DNA of 64,000 nucleotides from Hymenobacter ruricola (lineage in GTDB: Bacteria > Bacteroidota > Bacteroidia > Cytophagales > Hymenobacteraceae): the NCBI RefSeq assembly GCF_015694525.1, contig NZ_JADQDM010000001.1, positions 248,001-312,000 of the forward strand, written 5' to 3'. The notes beneath the pieces are model-generated. The model had not been told where the DNA came from. It worked only from the letters and a program-made list of their open reading frames with translations, and searched no databases. Each line of letters opens with the position of its first letter. The first letter of the stretch is position 1. The translations under genes were made by a program, and so were the position numbers. Below, one piece after another: positions 1 through 7,223 of this stretch.

Positions 1-558
1 ATCGTGGAAGACGCGCAGGGCGGCCTGCTGCTGGTAGGCGACTCGCAGTACCAGAACGGCGGGGCAGGTGGCAGCAGCAACTAGGTGCACCTGGTGCGCT
101 TCACCGGCGGCGGGCGGCTGGTGAGCGACACGATGCTGTTCCGGGCCGGCGACAACTATGCCCGCTCGACCCTGCTGGCCCCCAACGGCCGAGGCCTCGT
201 CTTCAGCGGCTACACCACGGCCGGCCCCCACGGCGGCGCCGACCTCACGCTGGCCCGCTACGACGGCTTTCGCCCCCTGGCCAGCCGGCCCGAAGCCGGG
301 CAACTGGCCCCGCTGACGGCCTACCCCAACCCCGTGGGCGGGCCCGCCGCCCGCGCCACCGTGCCGCTGCCGGCCGCCACGCCCGGCGGCCAGCTGGTGC
401 TCTACAACGGGCTGGGCCGTCGGCTGGGCGCGCAAGCCGTGGCCCCCAGCGCCCGCCAGACCACCGTGGAACTGGGCGCCCGCCCGCCTGGCCTCCACCT
501 GCTGCGCTACGAGCAGGCCGACGGCCGCCGCTTCCTGGTGCGCCTGCTGCGCGAGTAA
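1..558 (+). pseudogene. 3' part of a T9SS-exported protein, interrupted by an in-frame TAG
   Basis: The reading frame is open from base 1 to 558 except for a TAG at 82-84. The residues before it (ending GGAGGSSN) and after it (starting VHLVRF) read as one continuous repeat-type secreted protein. The C-terminal part has the T9SS type A sorting-domain pattern: a YPNPVGG motif near 325-345, an LYNGLGRRLG strand, a GLHLLRY strand and a terminal RFLVRLL strand. T9SS cargo is carried across the outer membrane and anchored or released after cleavage of this domain. The 5' end lies outside the window. A GTG at 85 could in principle restart translation, but that product would lack a signal peptide. 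The TAG is either a real nonsense mutation or a base-call error at what was probably a Tyr codon. Confidence 0.55.
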
Positions 559-596
559 GACGGGTGCGGCCAGTTGCTCCGTATCCTGTGATAACA

Positions 597-640
597 CAGC
601 GCCCCGCCCCGCCGGCCCGGCCCGGCGGGGCGGGGCGCTG
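597..640. terminator. Strong GC hairpin after the T9SS gene
   Basis: Two 19-base arms (597-615 and 622-640) are perfectly complementary around a 6-base loop. There is no T run on either side, so it may act as a transcript-end stabiliser or bidirectional block between converging genes rather than as a classic intrinsic terminator. Confidence 0.6.
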
Positions 641-731
641 TCCAAGCATCCCGGCAGTAGAAAAAGCAGAAATTTCTTGACTGCCCAAGTAGCTTTCGGG
701 GCCGGAGCTACCACCTGGCCGCGGCCGGGCG

Positions 732-1235
732 CTACTTCAAAAACGGCAGCCAGCCGCGGCCCTGCCAGTGCAGCCAGCTCCACATCACCACATCAAAAAC
801 CAGCAGAAAGCCACCCTGCAACCGCAGCGAGCGGCCAAAGCCCAGCAGCCGCGCCGGCCGGGGCTCAGCGGGCAGGGCAGCCCGGGCCTGCAGGTAATAG
901 CCCGTCATCACGTAAGCCACATCCAGCCCCGCGTTCAACAAAAACAGGTTTTCGTTGAATAGCTGAGCCTGCACCACGTCGGCCAGCCGCAGGCCGGCGG
1001 GCGCGATGGGCTCTAAATGATAGATGCCCCAGAAGGCCAGCACGGCATTCACCAGGCCCCAGCCCACGTTCATGCCGTGGAAGTAGTAGGCGGGGAGGCG
1101 CCGGTCGGCCCGCGCCAGGAAGTGGCCGCTCACCAGCAGGTTGAGCAGTACCCAGGCGGCCAGCACGGCCAGGCCCTGCCCCAGCAGGGCCTCGCGGGCC
1201 TGGTGCAAGGCCGCGAGGTTGAGCGTGAGAAGCAT
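732..1235 (-). CDS. Small four-helix membrane protein of unknown function
   Basis: The protein has about 167 residues and roughly four hydrophobic helices: around GLAVLAAWVLLNLLVSGHF, MNVGWGLVNAVLAFWGIYHL, FLLNAGLDVAYVMTGYYL and GGFLLVFDVVMWSWLHW. The open frame continues upstream to 1475, but that part overlaps the beta-barrel gene ending at 1291 in another frame and looks like shadow sequence. I therefore chose the ATG at 1235, 55 bases after that gene's stop. A TTG four codons earlier is an alternative. It is probably co-transcribed with the beta-barrel gene. I do not recognise the family with certainty; it resembles the small DUF-type membrane proteins common in Cytophagales. Confidence 0.6.
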   Translation of the reverse strand: MLLTLNLAALHQAREALLGQGLAVLAAWVLLNLLVSGHFLARADRRLPAYYFHGMNVGWGLVNAVLAFWGIYHLEPIAPAGLRLADVVQAQLFNENLFLLNAGLDVAYVMTGYYLQARAALPAEPRPARLLGFGRSLRLQGGFLLVFDVVMWSWLHWQGRGWLPFLK

Positions 1236-1290
1236 AAGCAGCAGCAAAAAAAAGTCCGGGCGGTTCAGCGCTGGCCCGGCGTGGGCGCCG

Positions 1291-1974
1291 CTACTTCTTG
1301 AACCCCAGGCCCAGATACAGCTGAAACACCTGGTTGCGGATGTTGTTGTCGCCCACGGCGGCGCCGCTGGCGTTTTGGTAGCGCACCACGCTGCCGTCTT
1401 TGTAGATTTTGCCCAGGCTCCAGTCGAAGCGGGCGCCCAGCTTGGCGAAGCCCAGGCGAGCTTCGGCCCCGGCAATGGCGCCGTAGTCGAGGCTGTTGTA
1501 GCCGCGCTCGGAAAGGTCCACGGTGGCGCCGCCGTCGCGCACGTTGGTGAGCAGCGACACCTGCGGCCCCACGTGAATGCTGAGGGTTTCGGTGAGGTTG
1601 CCCACGAAGAGAACGGGCAGCTCCAGGTAGTCGAGGCGGGTGTCGCGGGTGGCGGTGCCGAGGTAGTCGGTGCGGTAGCCCTTGCGCGAGTACAGCAGCT
1701 CCACCATCAGCGAAGCGAAGTTGTTGAAGCCCATCTGTCCGTACACGCCGGCGTGAAAGTCCTTGAGGTTGTCGCGGTTGGTAAACAAGTCGGCGCCCGC
1801 GCCCTGGATGCTGGCCAGGTTGTAGCCACCCTTGATGCCGAAGCCGGTGTTGCGCGACTCGGTGCCGTCGGAGGCCGGGTATTTGGTCGAAGAGTCGAGG
1901 CCGGGCCCGTCCTGGGCGCGCGCGGCGGGCGCGGCCATCAGGGCCAGCGCAAGGGCGAATAAGGCGTTTTTCAT
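1291..1974 (-). CDS. Outer-membrane beta-barrel protein (PorT/OMP_b-brl_2 type)
   Basis: The product has 227 residues. It begins with a clear signal peptide (MKNALFALALALMAAPAARAQ) followed by alternating amphipathic strands typical of an eight-stranded outer-membrane barrel: GFGIKGGYNLASIQ, FHAGVYGQMGFNNF, LMVELLYSRKGYR, LDYLELPVLFVGNL, LSIHVGPQVSLL, and the terminal QLYLGLGFKK. An upstream in-frame ATG at 1998 adds eight residues and would bury the signal peptide, so 1974 is preferred. It is a tandem paralogue of the gene at 2114-2737: both share the GFG(I/V)KGGY, FHAG(V/L)YGQ(M/F)GFN and VLY(V/S) pattern. Bacteroidota PorT-like proteins of this size are usually structural barrels without known substrate. 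Confidence 0.85.
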   Translation of the reverse strand: MKNALFALALALMAAPAARAQDGPGLDSSTKYPASDGTESRNTGFGIKGGYNLASIQGAGADLFTNRDNLKDFHAGVYGQMGFNNFASLMVELLYSRKGYRTDYLGTATRDTRLDYLELPVLFVGNLTETLSIHVGPQVSLLTNVRDGGATVDLSERGYNSLDYGAIAGAEARLGFAKLGARFDWSLGKIYKDGSVVRYQNASGAAVGDNNIRNQVFQLYLGLGFKK

Positions 1975-2050
1975 GATAATAGGGCGTAAAATGGCCAACT
2001 AGCAAACGGCCGCCGCCGCCCAAAGTTGCCCGCGCCGCCCGTGGGGCCAA

Positions 2051-2086
2051 CAAAAAAGGAGGCCCCGCGGGACCTCCTTTTTGTTA
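2051..2086 (-). terminator. Intrinsic terminator after the second beta-barrel gene
   Basis: A stem formed by AAAAAGGAGG and CCTCCTTTTT with a GC-rich loop follows the minus-strand gene that ends at 2114. Read on the minus strand it ends in a T run. Confidence 0.8.
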
Positions 2087-2113
2087 AGCCAACCGCAAAA
2101 CGGCCCGCCGGCC

Positions 2114-2737
2114 TTATTGCGTGAAGCCGAAGCCGACGTACACCTGCAACACGTTGTTGTACACTTTGGCTTCCTTGCTGATTTTGGTCAGGCCGAGGTT
2201 GTAGCGGGCGCCCAAGCGGGCGGGGCCAATACGATATTCCAGGCCGCCCACGCCCGAGAGGTCAAAGCTCTGGAAACCGTTGTCGTTGATGTCCAGGTCT
2301 TTGTCGCCCGAAACCACTTTGGTCAGGATGGAAGCCTGCGGGCCGATGTGGAAGCTGAACTTGTCGGTGATGTTGCCCACGTAGAGCACCGGCACCGACA
2401 GGTAATCCAGCCGCAGGTTGTCGACCCCATCCTTGAACTTGGTGCCCTGGCGCGAGTACAGCACCTCGGCCTGAATGGACGAAAAGTCGTTGAACCCGAA
2501 CTGCCCGTAGAGGCCGGCGTGGAAGGAGTTGGAACTGCTGCGGCCGGTGCCGGCGTCGTCGCCGTACACGTTGGCCAGGCTGTAGCCGCCCTTCACGCCG
2601 AAGCCGGTGTTGCCGGATTCGGCGGTGGCGCCGCCGGTGTAGTCTTTGGAAGATTGCGCGCCGCCGGGCGCCGCCTGGGCAAAAGCCGCCGGGGCAGACG
2701 CTACGGCAAGCAGCAGAAACAGAAAAATCTTTTTCAT
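2114..2737 (-). CDS. Outer-membrane beta-barrel protein, paralogue of 1291-1974
   Basis: The product has 207 residues. A signal peptide (MKKIFLFLLLAVASAPAAFAQ) is followed by barrel strands (GFGVKGGYSLANVYG, FHAGLYGQFGFNDF, IQAEVLYSRQG, LDYLSVPVLYVGNI, FSFHIGPQASIL) and a C-terminal VYVGFGFTQ strand. It has the same domain as its downstream neighbour, and the two probably arose by tandem duplication. The terminator between them (2051-2086) suggests separate or only partly linked transcription. Function beyond an outer-membrane barrel is not shown by the sequence. Confidence 0.88.
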   Translation of the reverse strand: MKKIFLFLLLAVASAPAAFAQAAPGGAQSSKDYTGGATAESGNTGFGVKGGYSLANVYGDDAGTGRSSSNSFHAGLYGQFGFNDFSSIQAEVLYSRQGTKFKDGVDNLRLDYLSVPVLYVGNITDKFSFHIGPQASILTKVVSGDKDLDINDNGFQSFDLSGVGGLEYRIGPARLGARYNLGLTKISKEAKVYNNVLQVYVGFGFTQ

Positions 2738-2860
2738 GAGTGAAAAAAAGAGGATGAAATGAGGCGCAAGGCCCGGGAAGATTCCTATTCCCGTTTGCCC
2801 CTATACTTTTCCGCGGCCAGAAAGTTGCCGGGTGGCCGGAGGAGGCACTAAAAAGGCCGA

Positions 2861-2890
2861 TTGCCGTTTCGGCGCGGGGACGTACCTTTG
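2861..2890 (+). promoter_or_regulatory. Bacteroidota-type promoter for tRNA-Val
   Basis: A TTG at 2861-2863, 19 bases, then TACCTTTG at 2883-2890 matches the Bacteroidota -33/-7 consensus (TTTG, about 19 bases, TAnnTTTG). Predicted transcription starts near 2896, 27 bases before the tRNA. Confidence 0.75.
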
Positions 2891-2922
2891 GGGCGCTGCG
2901 CCGCCTGGCCGCAGCCATTTCC

Positions 2923-2997
2923 GGGGTGTTAGCTCAGTTGGTTCAGAGCGCCACCCTGACACGGTGGAGGTCGTTGGTTCGAGCCCAATACGCCTCA
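2923..2997 (+). tRNA. tRNA-Val (anticodon GAC)
   Basis: A complete cloverleaf of 75 nt can be drawn. The acceptor stem GGGGTGT pairs with ACGCCTC; the D arm is GCTC/GAGC; the anticodon stem CCACC/GGTGG holds loop CTGACAC with anticodon GAC; the T arm is GTTGG/CCAAT with loop TTCGAGC; the discriminator base is A. The 3' CCA is not encoded (CGA follows), so it must be added after transcription. Confidence 0.93.
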
Positions 2998-3001
2998 CGA
3001 G

Positions 3002-3036
3002 AATGCCCCTCCCGATATCGTGAGGGGCATTTTTAT
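3002..3036 (+). terminator. Intrinsic terminator of tRNA-Val
   Basis: ATGCCCCTC pairs with GAGGGGCAT and is followed by TTTTATTCTTTT. It starts only five bases after the tRNA, so the tRNA is a single-gene transcript. Confidence 0.85.
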
Positions 3037-3128
3037 TCTTTTGCCCCCACTAACCGCACCCAATTGCCGCAGGGAAACGGCCGCACAGAAGTAGGTTTTC
3101 AAGGGCTTCGAACCCGGTGCGACTGCGG

Positions 3129-3169
3129 AGGCTGGGCCGGGGCCCCGGGATGCCAACGCCCAGCCCAAA
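3129..3169. other. GC-rich hairpin in a 220-bp gene-free stretch
   Basis: GGCTGGGC near 3130 pairs with GCCCAGCC near 3161, with further CGGGG/CCCCG pairing inside. The stretch 3037-3255 shows no convincing gene. Confidence 0.4.
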
Positions 3170-3255
3170 CCGGCTAGGCTTTTTTGTGCTTGATAGCTAC
3201 CCTGGGCCACCAGGCTGGGTTGCTCCGAATACATCATTGACGGGCTGAGCTATGC

Positions 3256-3294
3256 ACAAAAAGGCCCGGCTTGTGCAAAGCCGGGCCTTTTTTC
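3256..3294 (-). terminator. Intrinsic terminator of the large T9SS gene
   Basis: AAAAAGGCCCGGC and GCCGGGCCTTTTTT form a 13-bp stem directly after the minus-strand stop at 3319. It has A and T runs on both sides and can work in both directions. Confidence 0.85.
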
Positions 3295-3318
3295 AAGCCA
3301 TCAACCGAGGCAGGCGGG

Positions 3319-5829
3319 TTATTCCACCAGCAGGCGTTTGGTCACCGGGCCCTCGCTCGTGGCCAGGCGCAACACGTATACGCCCGGCGCCAGGCCGCCG
3401 ATGGCAAAGCGGGCTTCGGTGCCGCTGAACGTTACCTGGCGCACGAGCTGGCCCAGGCTGTTGTAGAGGCTGGCGGGGGCGGCTGTAGCGGCCAGGGCGG
3501 CGGGCAATTGCACCACAAAGGCCGTGTGGGCGGGGTTGGGGTACACGGCCACCGAGCCGCTGAGGGCGGCGCTGGCCGTGGGCAGCGGGGTGGCATCGGT
3601 CTGGGCGCACACCTGGAACACGCCGCCGGTGCTGCCCACGCCCAGGGCCCACAGGCGCACGTAGAGGGTGGCGCCGGGCGTCTGGCCCGTCAGGCGCAGC
3701 TGCGAGAAGTTGCCGCCGCCGGCGTAGTCATCGTTGCAGTCGAGCTGGGTAAGGCTGCCGCAAGTGCCGCTGTAAATGGCCATGGCCGTGTTCGAGACGT
3801 TGCCCGTCGAGCCGGTGGTGACCTGCACAATGCCGTTGGCCGGCACGGTGAGCTGGCCCCACACGTCGTAGAGGGTGCTGCTCGTGGCGCAGGTTGGGGC
3901 CGGCGCCCCGCTGCCAGCGGTGGCGCCGGCCGTGGTCACGCGGGTGTACTGGCACACCGTGCCCACCGGCAGCACCACGGCCGTGGCGCAATTGTCGTTG
4001 CTGGCCGTGAGGGCCGGGGTGGTGAAGGTCACGGTTTGGGTGGTGCTGCTACCCCCCGCGCAGGTGGCTTGCAGCAGCACGGCGTAGGTGGTGCCCGGCA
4101 GCAAGCCCGTGAGCTGCACCGGCGAGGTGGTGGGGGCCGGCGTGACCACCTGCGGCGACGAGCCGGCCGCCTGATAGCTGATGGCGTAGCCGGTGGCCCC
4201 GGCGGCGGGCGTGAAGCTGAGCGTGGCCGCATTGCCCGTCACGTTCGTTATGCTCAGGCCCGTGGCTTGAGCGCAGCTGGGCGCCGTGGCCGCGGTCGTG
4301 AAGGTGAACGTGGCCGGGGCCGAAACCCCACCCCCGTCGCAGTTGGCCGTCAGGGTCACGGTGTAGGTGGTGCCGGGCAGCAGGCCGGTGAGGGCCGCCG
4401 CGGGGGCGCTGGGGGCCGGACTCAGCGTTTGCAGGGGGCCGGCGGCGGCTTGGTAGGTGAGGGTATAGCCCGTGGGCGCGGCGGCCGTCACAAGGGTGGA
4501 GAAGTTGACCACGGCCGAGGTGCCCGTGATGTTGTCCACGTTGAGCCGGGGGGCCGAGCAGCCGCCGGGGGCCGTCACGCACACCGTGAACGTGCCCGTG
4601 GCGCTCGCGAAGCGCGAGTTGCCCACCTGCACGTAGTAGGTGGTGGCGGGCGTGAGGGTGGTGAAGGTGAGCGGGGTGGTGGCGCCGCCCGCCGTGGTGG
4701 GCACCGAGCAGCCCAGCAGGGTAAAGGTGTTGCTGTTGCAGCTGGTGCCGTTGCCGCTCCATACCTGCAGCTCGTTGGCGCCGGTGCTGCTGTTCAGGCT
4801 CACCGTGGCCTGGGTGCTGGCCGGGCCGCTGGCGGCAGTTGTGAACTTGTACCACAGCTTTTTGTAGGCACTGGCCTGCCCGCAGCCGGGGCCGCCTTGG
4901 TTGCCGTAGTACAGGTCGCCGGCCACCGAAAGGCAGGTGGGGTTCACGGCGAGCGGCAAGGCATCGCAGGAAAACCCGTTGCGCGCCGGCACGTTCAGCG
5001 GATACGCGGTGGAGGCCGTGCCGCCGTAGGAACAGGCCGAGGAAATAAGCGCCGTCTGGGACGACCCCGGGGCCAGGCCGCTGAGCAGCACCGGCGAGGC
5101 CATGGTGTTGAAGCTGCGGCTGGCCCCGCCCCCGGACAGGGTGACGGTGTAGGGCGGCACGTTGTTGGCCCCCGGCGTGAACGAGAGGATGCCCTGGTCG
5201 GGCTGCAGCCCCGCCGCGGTGTAGCTGATGGCAATGTTGCTCACCGGCAGGCATTCGGGGGCGCCCGGCCCGTCGGTCACGCAGATGGTGAACGGCCCCT
5301 GCACGTCGTTGGAGCCGTAGCCGGCCACCTGCACGTAGTAGGTGGTGCTGGGGCTGAGGGCCGCCGTGGTGAGGCGGCCCGCCACCGAGTTGTTGGTGGT
5401 GCCGCCGGTGCATTGAATAGACGTGAACGGCCCGGCGCACGAGGGCGCCGAAAACAGCCGCAGCAGCCCCGCCGGGCTGCCGCTCACCGTGACGGTGGCC
5501 CCGAAGCTGGCCAGCCCCGTGCTGGCCGTCGTGAACTTAAACCACACGTCTTTGGGGGACGTGGACTGCCCGCAGCCGTTCACCTGCCCGTTGCTGCCGG
5601 GGTTGAAGTAGCCGTTGGCTGCGGTGGTGGTGGCCCCGGCGTTGGTGCCGGTGGTGGGCGTGGTGCAGAGGCTGCCGAGCAGCGGCAGTGCCAAGGCCCC
5701 GCAGGGGTCGTCGTTGGCCGGGGCCTGCGCCTGACTCAACAGCGGCCACCAGCCCAGCAGTACCGCCAGGCCGTTTCGAACGTTGCGCAACCGGCGGCTG
5801 AAGCGCGACCCGGGGTAGTTGTTATTCAT
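3319..5829 (-). CDS. Large secreted T9SS cargo protein with fibronectin type III-like domains
   Basis: The product has about 836 residues. An N-terminal signal peptide follows MNNNYPGSRFSRR; an ATG four codons upstream (5841) is an alternative start. The body alternates Cys-containing PPC-like beta domains, each opening with a motif such as ANDDPCGA, FSCDALPL or SNDNCATA and containing T(T/Y)YVQV strands, with two fibronectin III-like domains recognisable by LTGLLPGTTY near the end of each. The C terminus is a T9SS type A sorting domain: VAVYPNPAHTAFVVQLP, LYNSLGQLV, GLAPGVYVLRL, RLLVE. The protein is probably exported and anchored at the cell surface, where PPC and Fn3 modules usually serve adhesion or glycan contact. 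No catalytic domain is visible. Confidence 0.85.
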   Translation of the reverse strand: MNNNYPGSRFSRRLRNVRNGLAVLLGWWPLLSQAQAPANDDPCGALALPLLGSLCTTPTTGTNAGATTTAANGYFNPGSNGQVNGCGQSTSPKDVWFKFTTASTGLASFGATVTVSGSPAGLLRLFSAPSCAGPFTSIQCTGGTTNNSVAGRLTTAALSPSTTYYVQVAGYGSNDVQGPFTICVTDGPGAPECLPVSNIAISYTAAGLQPDQGILSFTPGANNVPPYTVTLSGGGASRSFNTMASPVLLSGLAPGSSQTALISSACSYGGTASTAYPLNVPARNGFSCDALPLAVNPTCLSVAGDLYYGNQGGPGCGQASAYKKLWYKFTTAASGPASTQATVSLNSSTGANELQVWSGNGTSCNSNTFTLLGCSVPTTAGGATTPLTFTTLTPATTYYVQVGNSRFASATGTFTVCVTAPGGCSAPRLNVDNITGTSAVVNFSTLVTAAAPTGYTLTYQAAAGPLQTLSPAPSAPAAALTGLLPGTTYTVTLTANCDGGGVSAPATFTFTTAATAPSCAQATGLSITNVTGNAATLSFTPAAGATGYAISYQAAGSSPQVVTPAPTTSPVQLTGLLPGTTYAVLLQATCAGGSSTTQTVTFTTPALTASNDNCATAVVLPVGTVCQYTRVTTAGATAGSGAPAPTCATSSTLYDVWGQLTVPANGIVQVTTGSTGNVSNTAMAIYSGTCGSLTQLDCNDDYAGGGNFSQLRLTGQTPGATLYVRLWALGVGSTGGVFQVCAQTDATPLPTASAALSGSVAVYPNPAHTAFVVQLPAALAATAAPASLYNSLGQLVRQVTFSGTEARFAIGGLAPGVYVLRLATSEGPVTKRLLVE

Positions 5830-5885
5830 AACCGAAAGCAAAAAGGGTGAACAGTAGGTAAATAAATAACGTAGAAGTTATTTAA

Positions 5886-5893
5886 CAAAACTA
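5886..5893 (-). promoter_or_regulatory. Candidate -7 box for the T9SS gene at 3319-5829
   Basis: Read on the minus strand this is TAGTTTTG, an exact TAnnTTTG match about 57 bases upstream of the start. Related AT-rich words (CAG(TA)GGTAAATAA) occur on both sides at 5851-5868 and 5908-5919 and may be regulator sites. No strong TTTG element is seen upstream. Confidence 0.4.
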
Positions 5894-5925
5894 TACTGTT
5901 TTATTACAGGTAAATAACTAAGCAG

Positions 5926-5957
5926 AAAAGCCCCGACTCCAAGAAGCCGGGGCTTTT
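5926..5957. terminator. Hairpin between divergent genes
   Basis: AAAAGCCCCG pairs with CGGGGCTTTT around a 12-base loop. It lies only ten bases before the start of the small plus-strand gene at 5968, with no gene ending into it from either side, so its role is unclear; it may block stray transcription. Confidence 0.5.
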
Positions 5958-5967
5958 CTTTGTCTCT

Positions 5968-6246
5968 ATGCCTTCCCTTCAAATGGAGCGCCTACTCCAC
6001 CGCCTCTTGTTGGCCTGGCTGGCCCTGCTGGCGGCCCTGCTGCTGAGCCTGCGCTTCGCTCCGGCCTTGAGCTACGGGCTGCTGCTGGCCGTGGCCATCG
6101 GCTGCCCGGTGGTCGTGGGGCTCCTGCTCGGCCTAGTGGCGCTGGGACTGCGCGGGGCGTGGCGCCGGGCCCGGGTGCTGCGGCGGGCGGCGAAGTGGCG
6201 GCGCGAGCAGCCGGACAATCGGGAGTGGCTGGGACGGGACAGGTAG
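5968..6246 (+). CDS. Small hydrophobic protein with two membrane segments
   Basis: The product has 92 residues with two strongly hydrophobic stretches (LLLAWLALLAALLLSLRF and YGLLLAVAIGCPVVVGLLLGLVAL) and a basic tail rich in Arg (RGAWRRARVLRRAAKWRRE), consistent with a small inner-membrane protein whose tail faces the cytoplasm. A second in-frame ATG at 5983 is a possible start. A hairpin terminator follows at 6268-6291, which supports a real transcription unit. The hairpin just upstream at 5926-5957 leaves little room for a promoter and lowers confidence. I do not recognise the family. Confidence 0.5.
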   Translation: MPSLQMERLLHRLLLAWLALLAALLLSLRFAPALSYGLLLAVAIGCPVVVGLLLGLVALGLRGAWRRARVLRRAAKWRREQPDNREWLGRDR

Positions 6247-6267
6247 CAACCCCAATGCGGCTTTGAC

Positions 6268-6294
6268 AGCCCCGGCTCACCAGTCGGGGCTTGT
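6268..6294 (+). terminator. Terminator-like hairpin after the small membrane gene
   Basis: AGCCCCG at 6268-6274 pairs with CGGGGCT at 6285-6291, followed by a short T-containing stretch. Confidence 0.5.
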
Positions 6295-6427
6295 TCGTAG
6301 CTTGGCCTCATCATCCGGGGCACCGACAAAGCCTTCAATGACTTTGCCGCAGCCGGTAGCGATGCCGCCTTAAACAACACGGCTTTGGGCTTCCAGCCCT
6401 GGCTGTATTGATGAAACGGCTGGGCCT

Positions 6428-6560
6428 GCAGCGGTTTCGAAGGGAGCGGGCCGTAGCGTGAACTGTGTGGTTCGCGTGCCCCGCGTCAGTAGCAGCCGTT
6501 CTGGTACCCAAACTGCACAGTTCGCGCTACTGTGCAACGACTCCGAAACCGCGCTGATGC
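6428..6560. repeat. Imperfect palindromic element of about 130 bp
   Basis: The inner arms 6454-6480 and 6503-6529 match in inverted orientation at about 21 of 27 positions; both contain TAGCG(T/C)GAACTGTG. The outer arms share GCGGTTTCG in inverted orientation at about 6431 and 6543. The element occupies most of the gap between the small membrane gene and the VOC gene and ends six bases from the VOC stop. It looks like a MITE-like or REP-like insertion and could also act as a terminator. It holds no convincing ORF. Confidence 0.55.
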
Positions 6561-6565
6561 GGCCT

Positions 6566-6955
6566 TTACACCTCGTAGAATTCCAGCGGCAAGCCGTCGG
6601 GGTCGGCAAAGAAGGTGAAGCGGCGGCCCGTCAACTCATCCACGCGAATGGGCTCGCAGGGCACCGCGTGCGTCTCCAGCCACTGAATGGCGGCCGGCAA
6701 GTCGGCCACGGCAAAGGCGAGGTGGCGCAGGCCGGCCGCTTCCGGGTAGCTGGGGCGCGGCGGCGGGCTGCGGAAGGAGAACAGCTCGATGAGGTATTGG
6801 CCCCGCACGGCCAGGTCCAGCTTATAGGAATCCCGCGCGGCCCGGTGGGTTTCGGCCAGCACTTCCAGGCCCAGAATTTCGGTGTAGAAGTGCTTCGAAA
6901 CGGCGTAATCGGCGCAGATGATGGCGACGTGGTGCAGGCCAAGAATGGGCAGCAT
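6566..6955 (-). CDS. VOC (glyoxalase/bleomycin-resistance fold) family protein
   Basis: The product has 129 residues, the usual size of a single-chain VOC protein with two beta-alpha-beta-beta-beta units. Motifs are LHHVAIICADYAVSKHFYTEILGLEV near the N terminus, LIELFSF in the middle, GLRHLAFAVADLPAA opening the second unit, and a terminal FFADPDGLPLEFYEV. His and Glu residues at the four expected metal positions are present (the HH near residues 8-9, Glu in IELF, His in LRHLAF, Glu in PLEFYEV). It is closest to the YaeR/SMU1112c-like group. The substrate cannot be read from sequence. The palindromic element at 6428-6560 lies directly after its stop. Confidence 0.88.
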   Translation of the reverse strand: MLPILGLHHVAIICADYAVSKHFYTEILGLEVLAETHRAARDSYKLDLAVRGQYLIELFSFRSPPPRPSYPEAAGLRHLAFAVADLPAAIQWLETHAVPCEPIRVDELTGRRFTFFADPDGLPLEFYEV

Positions 6956-7167
6956 AGGGCTAAGAATTGGGCGGTTGATGGAACGGCCGTGGTGAATAAC
7001 TGCCCGTGAAGAGGCACCGAAAAAGCAAGCTCACCCGACAGCCCGTTCCGATAGTCGCTGAGCGCGGTAGTAGGGTCAAATAAGTTGGTACTTACTTGTA
7101 TAAAGACAAAGCTACGCTGCTCCGTTAGCACCCCATTGGTTTGGGGTTTACACAAAGGCCAACGTAG

Positions 7168-7175
7168 TATATTTG
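7168..7175 (+). promoter_or_regulatory. -7 box of the HTCS gene
   Basis: TATATTTG is an exact TAnnTTTG match, about 50 bases before the GTG start chosen for the regulator. The upstream element is weak. Its position argues against translation starting at the TTG at 7173. Confidence 0.5.
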
Positions 7176-7223
7176 AAAGGTTGCGCCTGCCATCCCACCC
7201 TCGGCCCAACCTTTTATCTCACG

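Noticed and set aside
3271..5850. An 859-residue open frame on the plus strand
   Set aside because: It is the antisense shadow of the T9SS gene at 3319-5829. It is rich in Gly, Arg, Ala and His, without domains or a signal, as expected for the opposite strand of high-GC genes.
6301..6411. A 36-codon stretch (starts LGLIIRGTDKAF, ends FQPWLY) that reads like the end of a gene
   Set aside because: It is closed upstream by a stop at 6298-6300, has no start codon and matches no family I know; it may be a gene remnant but evidence is too thin.
7173..7223. TTG start for the HTCS gene
   Set aside because: It overlaps the TATATTTG -7 box, so it would not be in the transcript; the GTG at 7224 gives a proper lipoprotein signal.
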